A stretch of DNA of 64,000 nt from Paucibacter aquatile (GCF_002885975.1 NZ_POSP01000003.1:1116001-1180000); one strand, 5' to 3'; positions 34,500 to 44,614 are shown, counted from the first letter of the stretch. The notes: a model not told the origin generated them from the sequence alone. A program made the numbers and translations.

Positions 34500-35837
34500 T
34501 CAGGCCGTGTAGGGATGACGCAGCAGGATGGTGTGCTCGCGGTCCGGACCGGTCGACACCATATCAATCGGCGCGCCGATGACTTCCTTGATGCGTTGCA
34601 GGTAATTGCGCGCATTCAGCGGCAACGCGTCCCAGGAGGTGGCACCGAAGGTGGTCTCGGTCCAGCCCGGGAAGGTTTCGTAAATCGCTTCGCTGCCGAC
34701 GATCTCATCGCCATCGAGCGGCAGGATGTCGAGCACGCGGCCGTCGGCCAGCTTGTAGCCCACGCACATCTTGATCTCGCTCAGGCCATCCAGCACGTCG
34801 AGCTTGGTGATGCACAGGCCCGTGATGCCGTTGATGATGACCGAACGCTTGAGCGCCGCGGCATCAAACCAACCACAGCGACGGGCGCGGCCGGTCACGG
34901 TGCCTTTTTCCTGGCCCACGGTGGACAGGTGGTAGCCGACGGTGCCTTCCTTTTCCCACTCGAGCTCGGTCGGGAACGGGCCCGAGCCGACGCGGGTGGT
35001 GTAGGCCTTGGTGATGCCCAGCATGTAGTGCAGCATCTGCGGGCCCACGCCGGCGCCCGCAGCGGCATTGCCAGCCACGCAGTTGCTGGAGGTGACATAG
35101 GGGTAGGTGCCGTGGTCGATGTCCAGCAGCGTGCCTTGCGCGCCCTCGAACAGGATGTTGGCGCCTGCCAGATGCGCCTTGTGGATCATGTAGCCCACAT
35201 CGGCCATCATGGGCTTGATCACCTCAGCCATCTTCATGGCCTGATCAAAGATGGGCTGGAACTCCAGAGCCTTGGCATTCAGATAACCAGCCAGCGCAAA
35301 GTTGTGCAGCTCCAGCAGCTCGCGCAGCTTCTTGGCGAAGCGATCGGGGTGCTTCAGGTCCTGCACGCGCAGGGCGCGACGGGCGACCTTGTCTTCGTAG
35401 GCCGGGCCGATGCCCTTGCCGGTGGTGCCGATCTTGCCAGCGCCGCTGCTTTCACGCAGGGCTTCGCGAGCCTTGTCCACTTCCACATGGAAGGGCAGGA
35501 TCAGCGGGCAGGACTCGCTGATGAACAGGCGCGAACGCACTTCCACGCCCGCCTTCTCCAGGCGCTCGATCTCACCGAGCAGATGGGTTGGATCGACCAC
35601 CACGCCGTTGCCGATATAGCAGGCCACGCCGTCGCGCATGATGCCCGAGGGGATCAGCTGCAGCGCGGTCTTCACACCCTTGATGACCAAGGTGTGCCCA
35701 GCATTGTGGCCACCCTGGAAACGCACCACGCCCTGGGCATGGTCGGTCATCCAGTCGACAACCTTGCCCTTGCCTTCGTCACCCCATTGAGTGCCCACAA
35801 CAACCACATTGCGGCCACGAGCGATTTCGCTATTCAT
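34500..35837 (-). CDS. purA: Adenylosuccinate synthetase
   Basis: Joins IMP and aspartate with GTP in AMP synthesis. The 445 residues begin with VVVVGTQWGDEGKGKVVDW (active-site Asp and GDEGKGK loop near 19-25), then QGGHNAGHTLV, the GTTGKGIGPAYEDK segment and a C-terminal GTP site. The 22 codons upstream of ATG 35837 are in frame but not family-like. Confidence 0.97.
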   Translation of the reverse strand: MNSEIARGRNVVVVGTQWGDEGKGKVVDWMTDHAQGVVRFQGGHNAGHTLVIKGVKTALQLIPSGIMRDGVACYIGNGVVVDPTHLLGEIERLEKAGVEVRSRLFISESCPLILPFHVEVDKAREALRESSGAGKIGTTGKGIGPAYEDKVARRALRVQDLKHPDRFAKKLRELLELHNFALAGYLNAKALEFQPIFDQAMKMAEVIKPMMADVGYMIHKAHLAGANILFEGAQGTLLDIDHGTYPYVTSSNCVAGNAAAGAGVGPQMLHYMLGITKAYTTRVGSGPFPTELEWEKEGTVGYHLSTVGQEKGTVTGRARRCGWFDAAALKRSVIINGITGLCITKLDVLDGLSEIKMCVGYKLADGRVLDILPLDGDEIVGSEAIYETFPGWTETTFGATSWDALPLNARNYLQRIKEVIGAPIDMVSTGPDREHTILLRHPYTA

Positions 35838-35881
35838 CTTGATAACCCGATGATCAAAAGTAATTCCTGGCGACACGCGAC

Positions 35882-37045
35882 TCAGAGCGCGCGCACCACC
35901 CACTGAGTGTCGATCTGGACCAGCTCGCGGTCGCAGTCGAATTCGTCGCCTTCGTGTTCATGCCCTGGCAGCACGCACACCACGGTTTCACCCGCCTCGC
36001 GCAGGCGACGCACCTCCGCCCGCAACTCGGCATCCTCGCCCCAGGGCGCCCGGACCGCCGCCCGCAAGGGGCTGGCCGGGCTCAGGGCCTCGAGCGTCTT
36101 CAGGTCCAGGCTGAAGCCCACCGCCGGGCGGCGACGGCCAAACACCGCCCCCACCTCGTCGTAACGACCGCCGCGCAGCACGGCATCGCTGAAACCCTCG
36201 GCGTAGAGCGCGAAGCGCACGCCGCTGTAATAGGCATAGCCCGTCAGATCCGCCAGGTCAAAGCCGATGCGGATGTCCGGATGGCTGTGCTGCAGGTGCT
36301 GAGCCAGCCATTGCAGATCGTCGAGCGCGGCCGTGATCAGCGGATGCGCAGGCAAGACCTCGCGCGCACGCGCCAGCACCTCGACACCCCCGAACAGCGA
36401 CAGCAGGCTTTGCAAATGCGCTTGCACCGCCGCCGGCAAATCGGCCGACAAGGCGCGCAGCGAACCGGCATCCTTGCTGGCCATGGCAGCCACCAGGGCA
36501 TCCAGCTGCGAGGCCGACAGCTGCAGATCACCCAGCACACCACGCACCAGACGGGCATCGCCCATGTCCAAGGCGGCGTGCTTGAGGCCTGCACGTTGCA
36601 CCGCATCGAGGGCAAGCTCCTGCACTTCCAGATCGGCCTCAAGGCCGGCATGGCCGTAGATCTCGATACCGAACTGCAGCGGCTCGCGGGTCGCATGCAA
36701 GCCCGCCGGACGGGTGTGCAGCACCGGGCCGCAGTAGCACAGGCGGGTCACACCGGCGCGGTTCAGCAGGTGCGCGTCGATGCGAGCCACCTGGGGCGTG
36801 GTGTCCGCGCGCAGGCCGAGGCTTCGACCCGAGAGCTGATCCACCAGTTTGAAGGTTTGCAGGTCCAGCGCGTGGCCGGTTCCGGAGAGCAGCGAGTCCA
36901 GATGCTCCAGCAGCGGGGGCATCACCAGCTCGCAACCGTAGCTGCGCGCCATGTCCAGAAGCTCGCGGCGCAGCTCTTCGATGCGGCGCGCCTGGGACGG
37001 CAGAACGTCAGCGATATGCTCGGGCAGCAGCCAAGCAGAGGCCAT
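35882..37045 (-). CDS. hisZ: ATP phosphoribosyltransferase regulatory subunit HisZ
   Basis: Histidyl-tRNA-synthetase-like protein without aminoacylation activity that pairs with short HisG to start histidine synthesis. The 387 residues have class II motif 2-like and LGLRADTTPQVARI segments, a GYAYYSGVRFALYA stretch and LRGGRYDEV, as in HisZ, and no anticodon-binding domain. True HisS is at 44615-45937. It is outside any his operon, next to purA. A TACAAT box at 37073-37078 (minus) may be its -10. Confidence 0.93.
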   Translation of the reverse strand: MASAWLLPEHIADVLPSQARRIEELRRELLDMARSYGCELVMPPLLEHLDSLLSGTGHALDLQTFKLVDQLSGRSLGLRADTTPQVARIDAHLLNRAGVTRLCYCGPVLHTRPAGLHATREPLQFGIEIYGHAGLEADLEVQELALDAVQRAGLKHAALDMGDARLVRGVLGDLQLSASQLDALVAAMASKDAGSLRALSADLPAAVQAHLQSLLSLFGGVEVLARAREVLPAHPLITAALDDLQWLAQHLQHSHPDIRIGFDLADLTGYAYYSGVRFALYAEGFSDAVLRGGRYDEVGAVFGRRRPAVGFSLDLKTLEALSPASPLRAAVRAPWGEDAELRAEVRRLREAGETVVCVLPGHEHEGDEFDCDRELVQIDTQWVVRAL

Positions 37046-37168
37046 GGGGATTCGGGAGGGGGTTAAAAACGCATTGTACCGGCGCTGCGGCCGGATTGCC
37101 CCTCGGGCATCCCCAATTCCCCGCTTTTCCCCGTTTTTCCGCGCTCAGCGGCGCAAATCAAACACGCT

Positions 37169-37360
37169 TCACTGCGAAATCCACAACAAAGCGAGCAGCC
37201 CCGCCAGCATGCTGAGCAAGCCGACAAAACGGATCTGCCCGTCGGTCATGGCCAGCATGCGGGCGAAGACCTGGCGCCAGGAGGCCGGGCTGAGCAGGGG
37301 CAACAAGCCTTCGATCACCAGCATCAAGGCCAGCGCCGTCAACCAGCTGTTGCCACTCAT
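37169..37360 (-). CDS. DUF2065 (YjeT-family) small membrane protein
   Basis: A 63-residue protein with two predicted membrane helices (about 5-25 and 43-61) joined by a short loop with a QIRFVGLLSMLAG stretch. No biochemical function is known. Its place directly after hflC matches other Proteobacteria and supports the gene being real despite its size. Confidence 0.88.
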   Translation of the reverse strand: MSGNSWLTALALMLVIEGLLPLLSPASWRQVFARMLAMTDGQIRFVGLLSMLAGLLALLWISQ

Positions 37361-37399
37361 GCGCCCTGCCCTCCTCGCGTGTTGCCAGCGATGCCGCGT

Positions 37400-38302
37400 T
37401 TACTTGCGCGGACCGGAGGTCGCCGCACCACCGGCAGCGCCGGAGCCACGCATGGCCTTGAAGAAGTCGCTGCTCGGGTCCACCACCATCACATCCGACT
37501 TGTTACGGAAGGTGCTGCGGTAAGCCTCCAGCTGGCGGTAGAACTGCGCAAACTGCGGGTCACGACCGAAGGCTTCGGCGTACAGGGCCGAAGCCTTGGC
37601 ATCGCCCTCACCCTTGATCTTCTGCGCATCGCGGTAGGCCTCGGCCACGATCACTTCGCGCTGACGGTCGGCATCGGCCTTGATCTTTTCAGCATCCGCC
37701 CCACCGGTGGAACGCAGCTCATTGGCCACGCGCAGGCGCTCGGACTTCATGCGGTTGTAGACCGAGTCGGTGATGTTGGCGGAGAAGTCGACGCGCTTGA
37801 TGCGTACATCCACCACCTCGATACCGAACTGCTTGGCCTCGTCTTCCAGGCGCTTGCGCACATCGTTCATGACCTTCTCGCGCTCGGTCGAGAGCACGGC
37901 CAGCACGGTGCGCTTGGTCACTTCTTCGTTGAACGCCGCTTGCACGATGGGGCTCAGGCGGTTCTCGACGTTACGCATGTCGGAGCCGTTATTGCGGATG
38001 AACTGGCGCGGCTCGGCCACGCGCCACTTCACCAGCCAGTCGATCACCAGGCTCTTCTTTTCGGCCGTGAAGATGGGGCGCGACTCGGGGCTGTCCAGGG
38101 TCTGCACGCGGCGGTCCAGCAGCACGGCATTTTGCAGCGGCGGCGGCAGCTTGACCTTCAGACCGGGCTCGGTGATGACTTCCTTGATTTCACCCAGGGC
38201 GTAGACGACCGCGAACTGGCGCTGGTCGACGATGAAGAGCATGGAGCTGGCCAGCATGAAGGCGATCAGGGCGCCGACCGCGATGGAGGCAATACGGTTC
38301 AT
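37400..38302 (-). CDS. hflC: HflC, subunit of the FtsH modulator complex
   Basis: SPFH/prohibitin-family inner-membrane protein that forms the HflKC cage around the FtsH protease. The 300 residues have an N-terminal membrane anchor (about 5-25), the SPFH domain and a coiled-coil rich in Lys/Glu/Ala. An AGGGAG site is 8 bases before ATG 38302, so I prefer it to a GTG three codons earlier. Follows hflK. Confidence 0.96.
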   Translation of the reverse strand: MNRIASIAVGALIAFMLASSMLFIVDQRQFAVVYALGEIKEVITEPGLKVKLPPPLQNAVLLDRRVQTLDSPESRPIFTAEKKSLVIDWLVKWRVAEPRQFIRNNGSDMRNVENRLSPIVQAAFNEEVTKRTVLAVLSTEREKVMNDVRKRLEDEAKQFGIEVVDVRIKRVDFSANITDSVYNRMKSERLRVANELRSTGGADAEKIKADADRQREVIVAEAYRDAQKIKGEGDAKASALYAEAFGRDPQFAQFYRQLEAYRSTFRNKSDVMVVDPSSDFFKAMRGSGAAGGAATSGPRK

Positions 38303-38320
38303 CTCTATCACTCCCTGAAA

Positions 38321-39646
38321 TCAACGGCCGTCGCGGCTGCGCAGGCCGTCGCGCGAACGCATGTCGTTATTGCCCACGGTGGCCGGGGTCTCGCTGGACG
38401 GCACGGCCGCCGGCACTGTACTGGTGACACTGCCACCGGCCTGCTGGATCAGCTTGTCCAACGGCAGGTACAGCAGGTTGGAGCCATTGCGGCTGTCCAC
38501 CATCACCTTGCTGACGTTGGAATAGACCTGCTGCATGGTGTCGGTGTAGAGGCGGTCGCGTGTGACCGCCGGTGCCTTCTGGTACTCGGCCAGCACACTC
38601 TTGAAGCGCTGCGCATCACCTTCGGCCTGCGCCACCACACGAGCCTTGTAACCCTCGGCCTCTTCGCGCAGGCGCGCCGAAGTGCCTTGGGCCTTGGGGA
38701 TCACGTCGTTGGCGTAGGCCTGGCCTTCGTTCTTCAGGCGCTCGCGGTCGGCGCCGGCCTTGAAGGCATCGTCGAAGGCAGCCTGCACCTGCTCGGGCGC
38801 CTGCACGTTCTGCACGTTCACGGCCTTGATCAGGATGCCGGCCTTCAGACGATCCATCTGGGCCTGCACCGACTTGACCAGCTCGGCCGCGATGGCATCG
38901 CGCTGCTCGTACAGCACCGAGTCCATCTTGCTTTTGCCGACGATCTCGCGCACGGCCGATTCGGCCGCCAAGATCACCGCCTCATCGGGCTTGTTGTTCT
39001 CGAACAGGTAGTCGCGCGCATCCTTGAGGATGAACTGCACGGTGAAGCGGATGTCGACGATGTTCTCGTCCTGCGTCAGCATGGAGGAGTCACGCAGCCC
39101 CGTGGCCGCCACCACCGAGTTGCGGCCCACCTCGACCTGACGCAGCTGGGTCACGGCGACCACCTCGCTGGCCTGGAAGGGGAACGGCAGGCGCCACTGG
39201 AAGCCGGCATCGACCGTCTTGCTGTACTTGCCAAAGGAGGTGATCACTCCTTGCTGGCCTTCCTGCACGATGAAGAAGCCGCTGCCCAGCCAACCGACCA
39301 ACACCACGCCGCCGATCAGCAAAGCGCCGACGCTGGCGCTCTTCATATCGGGCTGGTAGTTATTGCCGCCACCCGAGTCGCCGTTGTTGTTATTGCCGCC
39401 ATTGCCGGCGGGCTTGCCACCGAACATGCCGGAGAGCTTGCGATTGAAATCACGCCAGAGCTCATCCAGATCCGGCGGGCCGTCATTGCGGCCGTTGTTC
39501 AGCAGACGTCCTGCCCGCCAGTTCTGGGGCCACAGGCCGCGCAGCAAAGCGGCAGCCGCGGCCGCCAGAGGCTTGATGCGGCCGGCAGCGGGGCTGCTCA
39601 TCACGGGCCGCTCGGGGCTCACGCGCTCGTAGGTGTTCATGCTCAT
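38321..39646 (-). CDS. hflK: HflK, subunit of the FtsH modulator complex
   Basis: Partner of HflC. The 441 residues have a long cytoplasmic N terminus with a Gly/Asn-rich stretch (about 75-105), one membrane helix (near 120-140, LLIGGVVLVGWLGSGFFIVQ), an SPFH domain and a coiled coil. Its start overlaps the hflX stop by 4 bases (ATGA). Confidence 0.96.
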   Translation of the reverse strand: MSMNTYERVSPERPVMSSPAAGRIKPLAAAAAALLRGLWPQNWRAGRLLNNGRNDGPPDLDELWRDFNRKLSGMFGGKPAGNGGNNNNGDSGGGNNYQPDMKSASVGALLIGGVVLVGWLGSGFFIVQEGQQGVITSFGKYSKTVDAGFQWRLPFPFQASEVVAVTQLRQVEVGRNSVVAATGLRDSSMLTQDENIVDIRFTVQFILKDARDYLFENNKPDEAVILAAESAVREIVGKSKMDSVLYEQRDAIAAELVKSVQAQMDRLKAGILIKAVNVQNVQAPEQVQAAFDDAFKAGADRERLKNEGQAYANDVIPKAQGTSARLREEAEGYKARVVAQAEGDAQRFKSVLAEYQKAPAVTRDRLYTDTMQQVYSNVSKVMVDSRNGSNLLYLPLDKLIQQAGGSVTSTVPAAVPSSETPATVGNNDMRSRDGLRSRDGR

Positions 39647-40971
39647 GCCTGTGTGGGATGGGTGTCGGCAGGGTCGCCCGTCACGGCGTCTGCCAGCGGT
39701 TGTTCGGAATCGTCGGAATCCAGTGAGGCGAAGTCCACCCCTGCATCTGGGGTGAGACCTGGGGAATTCAAGTCGACCGGGCGCTGCGTCAGCAGGGCCT
39801 GCACGATCTGCTCGCGCAACACATCAAGGCCGCTGCCATCGAGCGCGCTGACGAAGACACGCGGCACGCGCGCGCCGACGCTGCCATCGCTTTGGCGCTC
39901 GATCCAGTCCATGCCGCTGCGCGGTCGCTGGCTCTCTTCCAGCATGTCCTGCTTGTTGTAGACCAGGATCTGCGGAATGTGGTCGGCGCCGATTTCTTCC
40001 AGCACGCGCTCCACTTCCAGCATTTGCTCTTCCAGCACGGGCGAAGCTGCGTCGACCACATGCAAGAGCAGGTCGGCATCGGCCGCCTCCTGCAAGGTGG
40101 CGCGGAAAGCCTCGACCAGCTTGTGCGGCAGGTCGCGAATGAAACCCACGGTGTCGGACAAGGACACGCTGGTGCCGGCCTGCTCCAGATAGAGCGATCG
40201 CGTGGTGGTGTCCAGCGTGGCGAAGAGCTGGTCGGCCGCGTAGGTGCGCGCCTTGACCAGGGCATTGAAGAGCGTCGACTTGCCGGCATTGGTGTAGCCG
40301 ACCAAGGACACGCGGAACACGCTGTTGCGGGCGCGGGCGCGCTGCTGGGTGCTGCGTTGGCGCTGCACCTTCTTGAGCTTTTCCTTGATGGCCTTGATAC
40401 GGTCATCGATCATGCGGCGGTCCAGCTCGATCTGGGCTTCGCCGGGGCCGCCGCGCATGCCGATGCCGCCGCTCTGGCGCTCCAAATGGCTCCAGCGGCG
40501 CACCAGGCGTGTGGCCAGGTATTGCAAGCGGGCCAGCTCGACCTGCATCTTGCCTTCATGGCTCTTGGCACGGGCGGCAAAGATCTCCAGGATCAAGGCG
40601 GTGCGATCGGCCACGGGCACGCCCAGCACACGCTCGAGATTGCGCTGCTGCGCCGGCGAGATCGCCTGGTCGAACAGCACGGTGTGGGCCTGGTGCATCT
40701 GCACCAGCAGCTTGATCTCGTCGGCCTTGCCAGAACCGACAAACAGCGCTGCATCGGGCGACTGGCGGCGGGCGATCACCCGGGCCACCGGCGTGTCGCC
40801 GGCGGATTCGGCCAGCAAGGCCAGCTCGTCCAGGGTGGGATCGAATGTGGATGCGAACGAAGATTTGGCGTGGCGGCCGAAATCAACGCCCACAAGAATG
40901 GCACGCGCCGCCTCAGAAGGCGGCGACGTGTGGGTGGAGTCAGCGGAACTCAAGGTGTGGGCAAGGGGCAA
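39643..40971 (-). CDS. hflX: GTPase HflX
   Basis: Ribosome-associated GTPase that splits stalled or heat-damaged ribosomes. The 442 residues have the N-terminal nucleotide-binding domain, the glycine-rich GGIGMRGGPGE segment and the G domain with GYTNAGKSTLFN, LSDTVGFIRDLP and NKQD. The start is a TTG at 40971, 11 bases after hfq; no better start is seen. Between hfq and hflK, the classic order. Confidence 0.95.
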   Translation of the reverse strand: MPLAHTLSSADSTHTSPPSEAARAILVGVDFGRHAKSSFASTFDPTLDELALLAESAGDTPVARVIARRQSPDAALFVGSGKADEIKLLVQMHQAHTVLFDQAISPAQQRNLERVLGVPVADRTALILEIFAARAKSHEGKMQVELARLQYLATRLVRRWSHLERQSGGIGMRGGPGEAQIELDRRMIDDRIKAIKEKLKKVQRQRSTQQRARARNSVFRVSLVGYTNAGKSTLFNALVKARTYAADQLFATLDTTTRSLYLEQAGTSVSLSDTVGFIRDLPHKLVEAFRATLQEAADADLLLHVVDAASPVLEEQMLEVERVLEEIGADHIPQILVYNKQDMLEESQRPRSGMDWIERQSDGSVGARVPRVFVSALDGSGLDVLREQIVQALLTQRPVDLNSPGLTPDAGVDFASLDSDDSEQPLADAVTGDPADTHPTQA

Positions 40972-40982
40972 AAGCCCAGGTT

Positions 40983-41228
40983 TCAGTGCGCTTCGTCAGC
41001 GCTGTCGGCGGTGTGGAAATTCACCGCACGACCCGGCACCACCGTGGAGATGGCGTGCTTGTAGACCATCTGCGTGACCGTGTTGCGCAGCAGAACCACA
41101 TACTGGTCAAACGACTCGATGTGACCTTGCAGCTTGATGCCGTTGACCAGGTAGATGGACACCGGCACATGCTCCTTGCGCAGCAGGTTCAGGAAGGGAT
41201 CTTGCAGGAGTTGGCCTTTGTTGCTCAC
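40983..41228 (-). CDS. hfq: RNA chaperone Hfq
   Basis: Hexameric Sm-like protein that pairs small RNAs with mRNAs. The 81 residues hold the Sm1 motif (VSIYLVNGIKLQGHIESFDQ) and Sm2 motif (VYKHAISTVVP), with GQLLQDPFLN at the N terminus. The C-terminal tail is short, as usual in Betaproteobacteria. An intergenic gap of 92 bases precedes it. Confidence 0.98.
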   Translation of the reverse strand: MSNKGQLLQDPFLNLLRKEHVPVSIYLVNGIKLQGHIESFDQYVVLLRNTVTQMVYKHAISTVVPGRAVNFHTADSADEAH

Positions 41229-41320
41229 GATATGCTCCGTGTTGTGAGAGGGATTTGGAGGGAACGGCGTTCACCTTAACACAGGCCGGCCGCCACCGCT
41301 GCGGGCCCGGGAGACAGGCT

Positions 41321-42658
41321 TCAGCTGTCTTTGTCGCTGTAGGGATTCTTCGAGGAACGCATCTCGATGCGCATGGGCGTGCCGACCAGCTTGTAGTGGG
41401 CGCGGATGCGGCCTTCCAGATAGCGTTTGTAGGCCTCGGTCACGCCTTCCAGCGAATTGCCGTGCACGATCACCAGAGGCGGATTCATGCCGCCCTGGTG
41501 GGCGTAGCGCAGCTTGGGGCGGAAGTGCCCGCTGCGTTTGGGCGTTTGGTGCTCCACCGCTTCCTGGATCAGGCGCGTCAGCACCGGCGTGGTCATCTTG
41601 CGGTAGGCCGAAGCATAGGCATCGGCCAGAGCGCCCCAGAGCGGACCCAAGCCCTGGCGCTTGAGCGCCGAGATATTGTGGATCGGGGCGAACTTCAAAA
41701 ACGCCAGGCGCTGCTCGATCGAGCGCTGCAGCTGCTCGCGCTGGTAGCTGTCGATGGCGTCCCATTTGTTGACGGCCAGCACCACGGCACGGCCGCTCTC
41801 CAGGATGTAACCCGCAATGTGCGCGTCTTGATCGGACACGCCTTGGGTCGCATCCAGCAGCAGCAGCACGACATTGGCGTCGGCGATGGCCTGCAAGGTC
41901 TTGACCACCGAGAACTTTTCGATGGCTTCGAAGACCTTGCCCTTGCGGCGCAGGCCGGCGGTGTCGATCAGCTGGAACTGCTGACCATTCCGCTCAAAAG
42001 GCACGGCAATGGCGTCGCGCGTGGTGCCCGGCATGTCGAAGGCCACCAGGCGCTCTTCACCCAGCCAGGTGTTGATCAGCGTGCTCTTGCCCACATTGGG
42101 GCGGCCGGCCACGGCCAGACGGATGACGCCGTCGTTCTCGGGCGCAGCCTCTTCGTCTTCTTCAAACTCGAAGGGCTCCAGCACCGCTTCCAGCAGGCTG
42201 CGGATGCCCTGTCCGTGCGAGGCCGAAATCGGGTGCGGCTCCCCCAGGCCCAGCTCATGGAACTCACCCAGCAGGGGCGAATCGCTCATGCCCTCGGCCT
42301 TGTTCACGGCCAGGAAGATGCGCTTGTTGGCCTGGCGCAGATAGCGGGCGATGTCGCTGTCCTGGGCCGACAGACCCAGACGCACATCGACCACAAAGAC
42401 CACGGCATCCGCCTCGGCCACGGCCTGGCGGGTCTGCTTGGCCATTTCCTTGACGATGCCGGTGGTGCTGTCGGGCTCGAAACCGCCGGTGTCGATGACG
42501 ATGAACTCACGATCACCCAGACGCGCGTCACCGTAGTGGCGGTCGCGCGTCAGGCCGGCGAAATCCGCGACGATGGCGTCGCGGCTCTTGGTCAGCCGGT
42601 TGAAGAGCGTGGACTTGCCCACATTGGGGCGTCCGACCAGGGCGATGACGGGTTTCAT
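41321..42658 (-). CDS. der: Ribosome biogenesis GTPase Der (EngA)
   Basis: Essential tandem GTPase for 50S assembly. The 445 residues have two G domains, with GRPNVGKSTLFNRL at 8-21 and GRPNVGKSTLINT near 186-198, each with its own NK(x)D-type motif, and a C-terminal KH-like domain. Lies between bamB and hfq. Confidence 0.97.
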   Translation of the reverse strand: MKPVIALVGRPNVGKSTLFNRLTKSRDAIVADFAGLTRDRHYGDARLGDREFIVIDTGGFEPDSTTGIVKEMAKQTRQAVAEADAVVFVVDVRLGLSAQDSDIARYLRQANKRIFLAVNKAEGMSDSPLLGEFHELGLGEPHPISASHGQGIRSLLEAVLEPFEFEEDEEAAPENDGVIRLAVAGRPNVGKSTLINTWLGEERLVAFDMPGTTRDAIAVPFERNGQQFQLIDTAGLRRKGKVFEAIEKFSVVKTLQAIADANVVLLLLDATQGVSDQDAHIAGYILESGRAVVLAVNKWDAIDSYQREQLQRSIEQRLAFLKFAPIHNISALKRQGLGPLWGALADAYASAYRKMTTPVLTRLIQEAVEHQTPKRSGHFRPKLRYAHQGGMNPPLVIVHGNSLEGVTEAYKRYLEGRIRAHYKLVGTPMRIEMRSSKNPYSDKDS

Positions 42659-42708
42659 ATTCTTATTGTTCTCACTGCTAGGGGTTCAAAGCCGGCCGGA
42701 GCCGGGTC

Positions 42709-43884
42709 TTACTCAGGTCGCAAGGCGTACAGCCCGCCATTGCGGGTGGCCACCAGAATGGTCGTGCCCAGGGCCACGGGGGCGGCCTGGATGGCCGAGC
42801 CGTCGGTGGCCAGGCGCAGCTGGGTGCGGCCGTTGTCCAGGGCCAGGAAGTGCACCTGGCCTTCGAAGTCTCCGACCACCACATTCTTGCCCACCACCAG
42901 CGGCGCGCTCAGGCGGCGGTGCTGGAACTGATCGGCCGTCCACATCACATCACCATTACCCAGGCCCCAGGCCGTGATGCGATCCGAAGCGTCGGCTGCC
43001 ACGACGGCGGTGGCACCGCCACCGATGCCGTTCATGCCGCCGAAGTTGCGGCTCCAGAGCGCGCTGCCGCGCTCGGCATTGACACAGCCCACGGCGGACT
43101 GGAAGGCGCGCGCGCAGATCAGGTCGCCCTGACGGACAGCGGGCGCCACCAGATCGGCCAGGCGCTCGACTTCATTGGTGCCGCGCGGGCTGGCCACGCT
43201 GGCTTCCCAGCGCACCGAACCACGCAGCGGATCGACCCCCGCCATGCGCGGGCCTTGACCGACGATCAAGGTGTCCTTGAAGGCGGCCAGCACACCGGGC
43301 TGGGCCAGGGTCAGGGGCTCGCCAGGGCGGCGCAGATTCCAGAGCAGGCGGCCATCCAGGGCATCGAAAGCCTGGACCTGGCGATCCACGGTCAGCACGA
43401 AGACGCGCTCGCCCGCCACCAGGGGCGCAGCCAGCACGGCGCTGGGCAGCGGCTTGCGCCAGAGCACGCGGCCGGCTTCCAGCACCACCACCTCGTTCTC
43501 ACGCGTCACCACGGCGGCGAAACGGCCGTCCGAGCCGACACCGGCGCTGAGCTTCTGGCCCACATCCACCCGCCAGGCCGAGCGGCCATCGCTGGCCTGC
43601 AAGGCCTCAACCACGCCGCCGCTGCCGGCGACCACGAACTGATCGGCCACGGTGGCGATCGAGAGTGGAAACTGCACCGAATCGATGCGGCTGTTCCAGA
43701 CCACGCGGCCAGCGATCTCGGGCGTCAGCGTTTCCAGCGGCGTGGGCTTGGGTGCGTTCGAGGAGCCGAACAGCGAGCAGCCCGACAAGCCGGTCAGCAC
43801 GGCCGCAGCCGCCAGGGCCAGCGCACCAGCGCGCAGGCGGGACGCACCCATCTGCACCGTCGTCGTCTTCAGCGCGCCGCTCAC
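42709..43884 (-). CDS. bamB: Outer-membrane assembly lipoprotein BamB
   Basis: Beta-propeller lipoprotein of the BAM complex. A signal peptide ends in the lipobox LSGC (Cys near 36), followed by repeated blades with WRVDVGQ, WRKPLPS, LLWNLRRP and similar Trp-containing repeats. The GTG at 43884 overlaps the stop of the preceding gene by 4 bases; an internal ATG 11 codons on (MGASRLRAG) gives a more typical signal peptide. Between the YfgM gene and der. Confidence 0.94.
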   Translation of the reverse strand: MSGALKTTTVQMGASRLRAGALALAAAAVLTGLSGCSLFGSSNAPKPTPLETLTPEIAGRVVWNSRIDSVQFPLSIATVADQFVVAGSGGVVEALQASDGRSAWRVDVGQKLSAGVGSDGRFAAVVTRENEVVVLEAGRVLWRKPLPSAVLAAPLVAGERVFVLTVDRQVQAFDALDGRLLWNLRRPGEPLTLAQPGVLAAFKDTLIVGQGPRMAGVDPLRGSVRWEASVASPRGTNEVERLADLVAPAVRQGDLICARAFQSAVGCVNAERGSALWSRNFGGMNGIGGGATAVVAADASDRITAWGLGNGDVMWTADQFQHRRLSAPLVVGKNVVVGDFEGQVHFLALDNGRTQLRLATDGSAIQAAPVALGTTILVATRNGGLYALRPE

Positions 43885-44564
43885 TTGGCCGCTCCTTGGC
43901 CGGCGGCCGCTGCTTCTTCCACCGACGGGGCCACGCCCAGGGTGCTCAGCTTGGCCTCGATCAGGCGGCGGTAGTCCTGGTTCTTGTCCATGGCGGCATA
44001 GGCTTTCTGGTACTCGGCCTTGGCCAGATCCGGCTTGGACTGCAAGACCAGCAGGTCACCGCGGCGGTCGGCCTGCAGGGCGACGAAATCGGGCGACTTG
44101 ATCGCATCCAGGGTCTTGGCCGCCTCGTCGTACTGCTTGGCATCGAGTTGCAGACCGGCCAGACGCAGGCGGGCGACATCGCGCACATCTTCTTGCGAAG
44201 CGCTGCTGGCTGCCCAACTCAGGCTGGCGCGGGCGGCATCGGCCTGACCCTTGTCGAACTGAGCCTTGGCGGCCTGCAGCGCAGCTTGAGCGGCATAGGT
44301 GGTGCTGGGAAAACGCTCTTTCAGATCACCAAAAACGCGGCCGGCCTTTTCGGCATCACCGGCCTGCACGGCACGGTCCAGCTCGTCGTACATGGCCGCG
44401 GCCTTGCTGGCCTGGTCACGCTGGTACCAGTTCCAACCGGTCCAGCCGGCATAGGCCGCCAGGGCGATGGTCAGCGCCCAGGTGATCAGATTGCCCCAGG
44501 TTTTCCAAAAAGCCTTCAGCTGGTCCAGCTGTTCTTGTTCTTCGAGATCGAGATGCGACGCCAT
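43881..44564 (-). CDS. YfgM-like membrane-anchored tetratricopeptide protein
   Basis: The 227 residues have a cytoplasmic N terminus, one membrane helix (about 25-45) and a periplasmic TPR-like helical domain. In E. coli YfgM associates with PpiD and the Sec translocon; the same neighbours (hisS before, bamB after) support the match. Confidence 0.9.
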   Translation of the reverse strand: MASHLDLEEQEQLDQLKAFWKTWGNLITWALTIALAAYAGWTGWNWYQRDQASKAAAMYDELDRAVQAGDAEKAGRVFGDLKERFPSTTYAAQAALQAAKAQFDKGQADAARASLSWAASSASQEDVRDVARLRLAGLQLDAKQYDEAAKTLDAIKSPDFVALQADRRGDLLVLQSKPDLAKAEYQKAYAAMDKNQDYRRLIEAKLSTLGVAPSVEEAAAAGQGAAK

Positions 44565-44614
44565 GAATGAAAGATTCTCGGATTGCGGTGGTGAAAACGG
44601 GAGGAAGGCCGCGA

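Noticed and set aside
37379..39961. An 860-codon plus-strand open frame
   Set aside because: Antisense to hflC, hflK and part of hflX; not protein-like.
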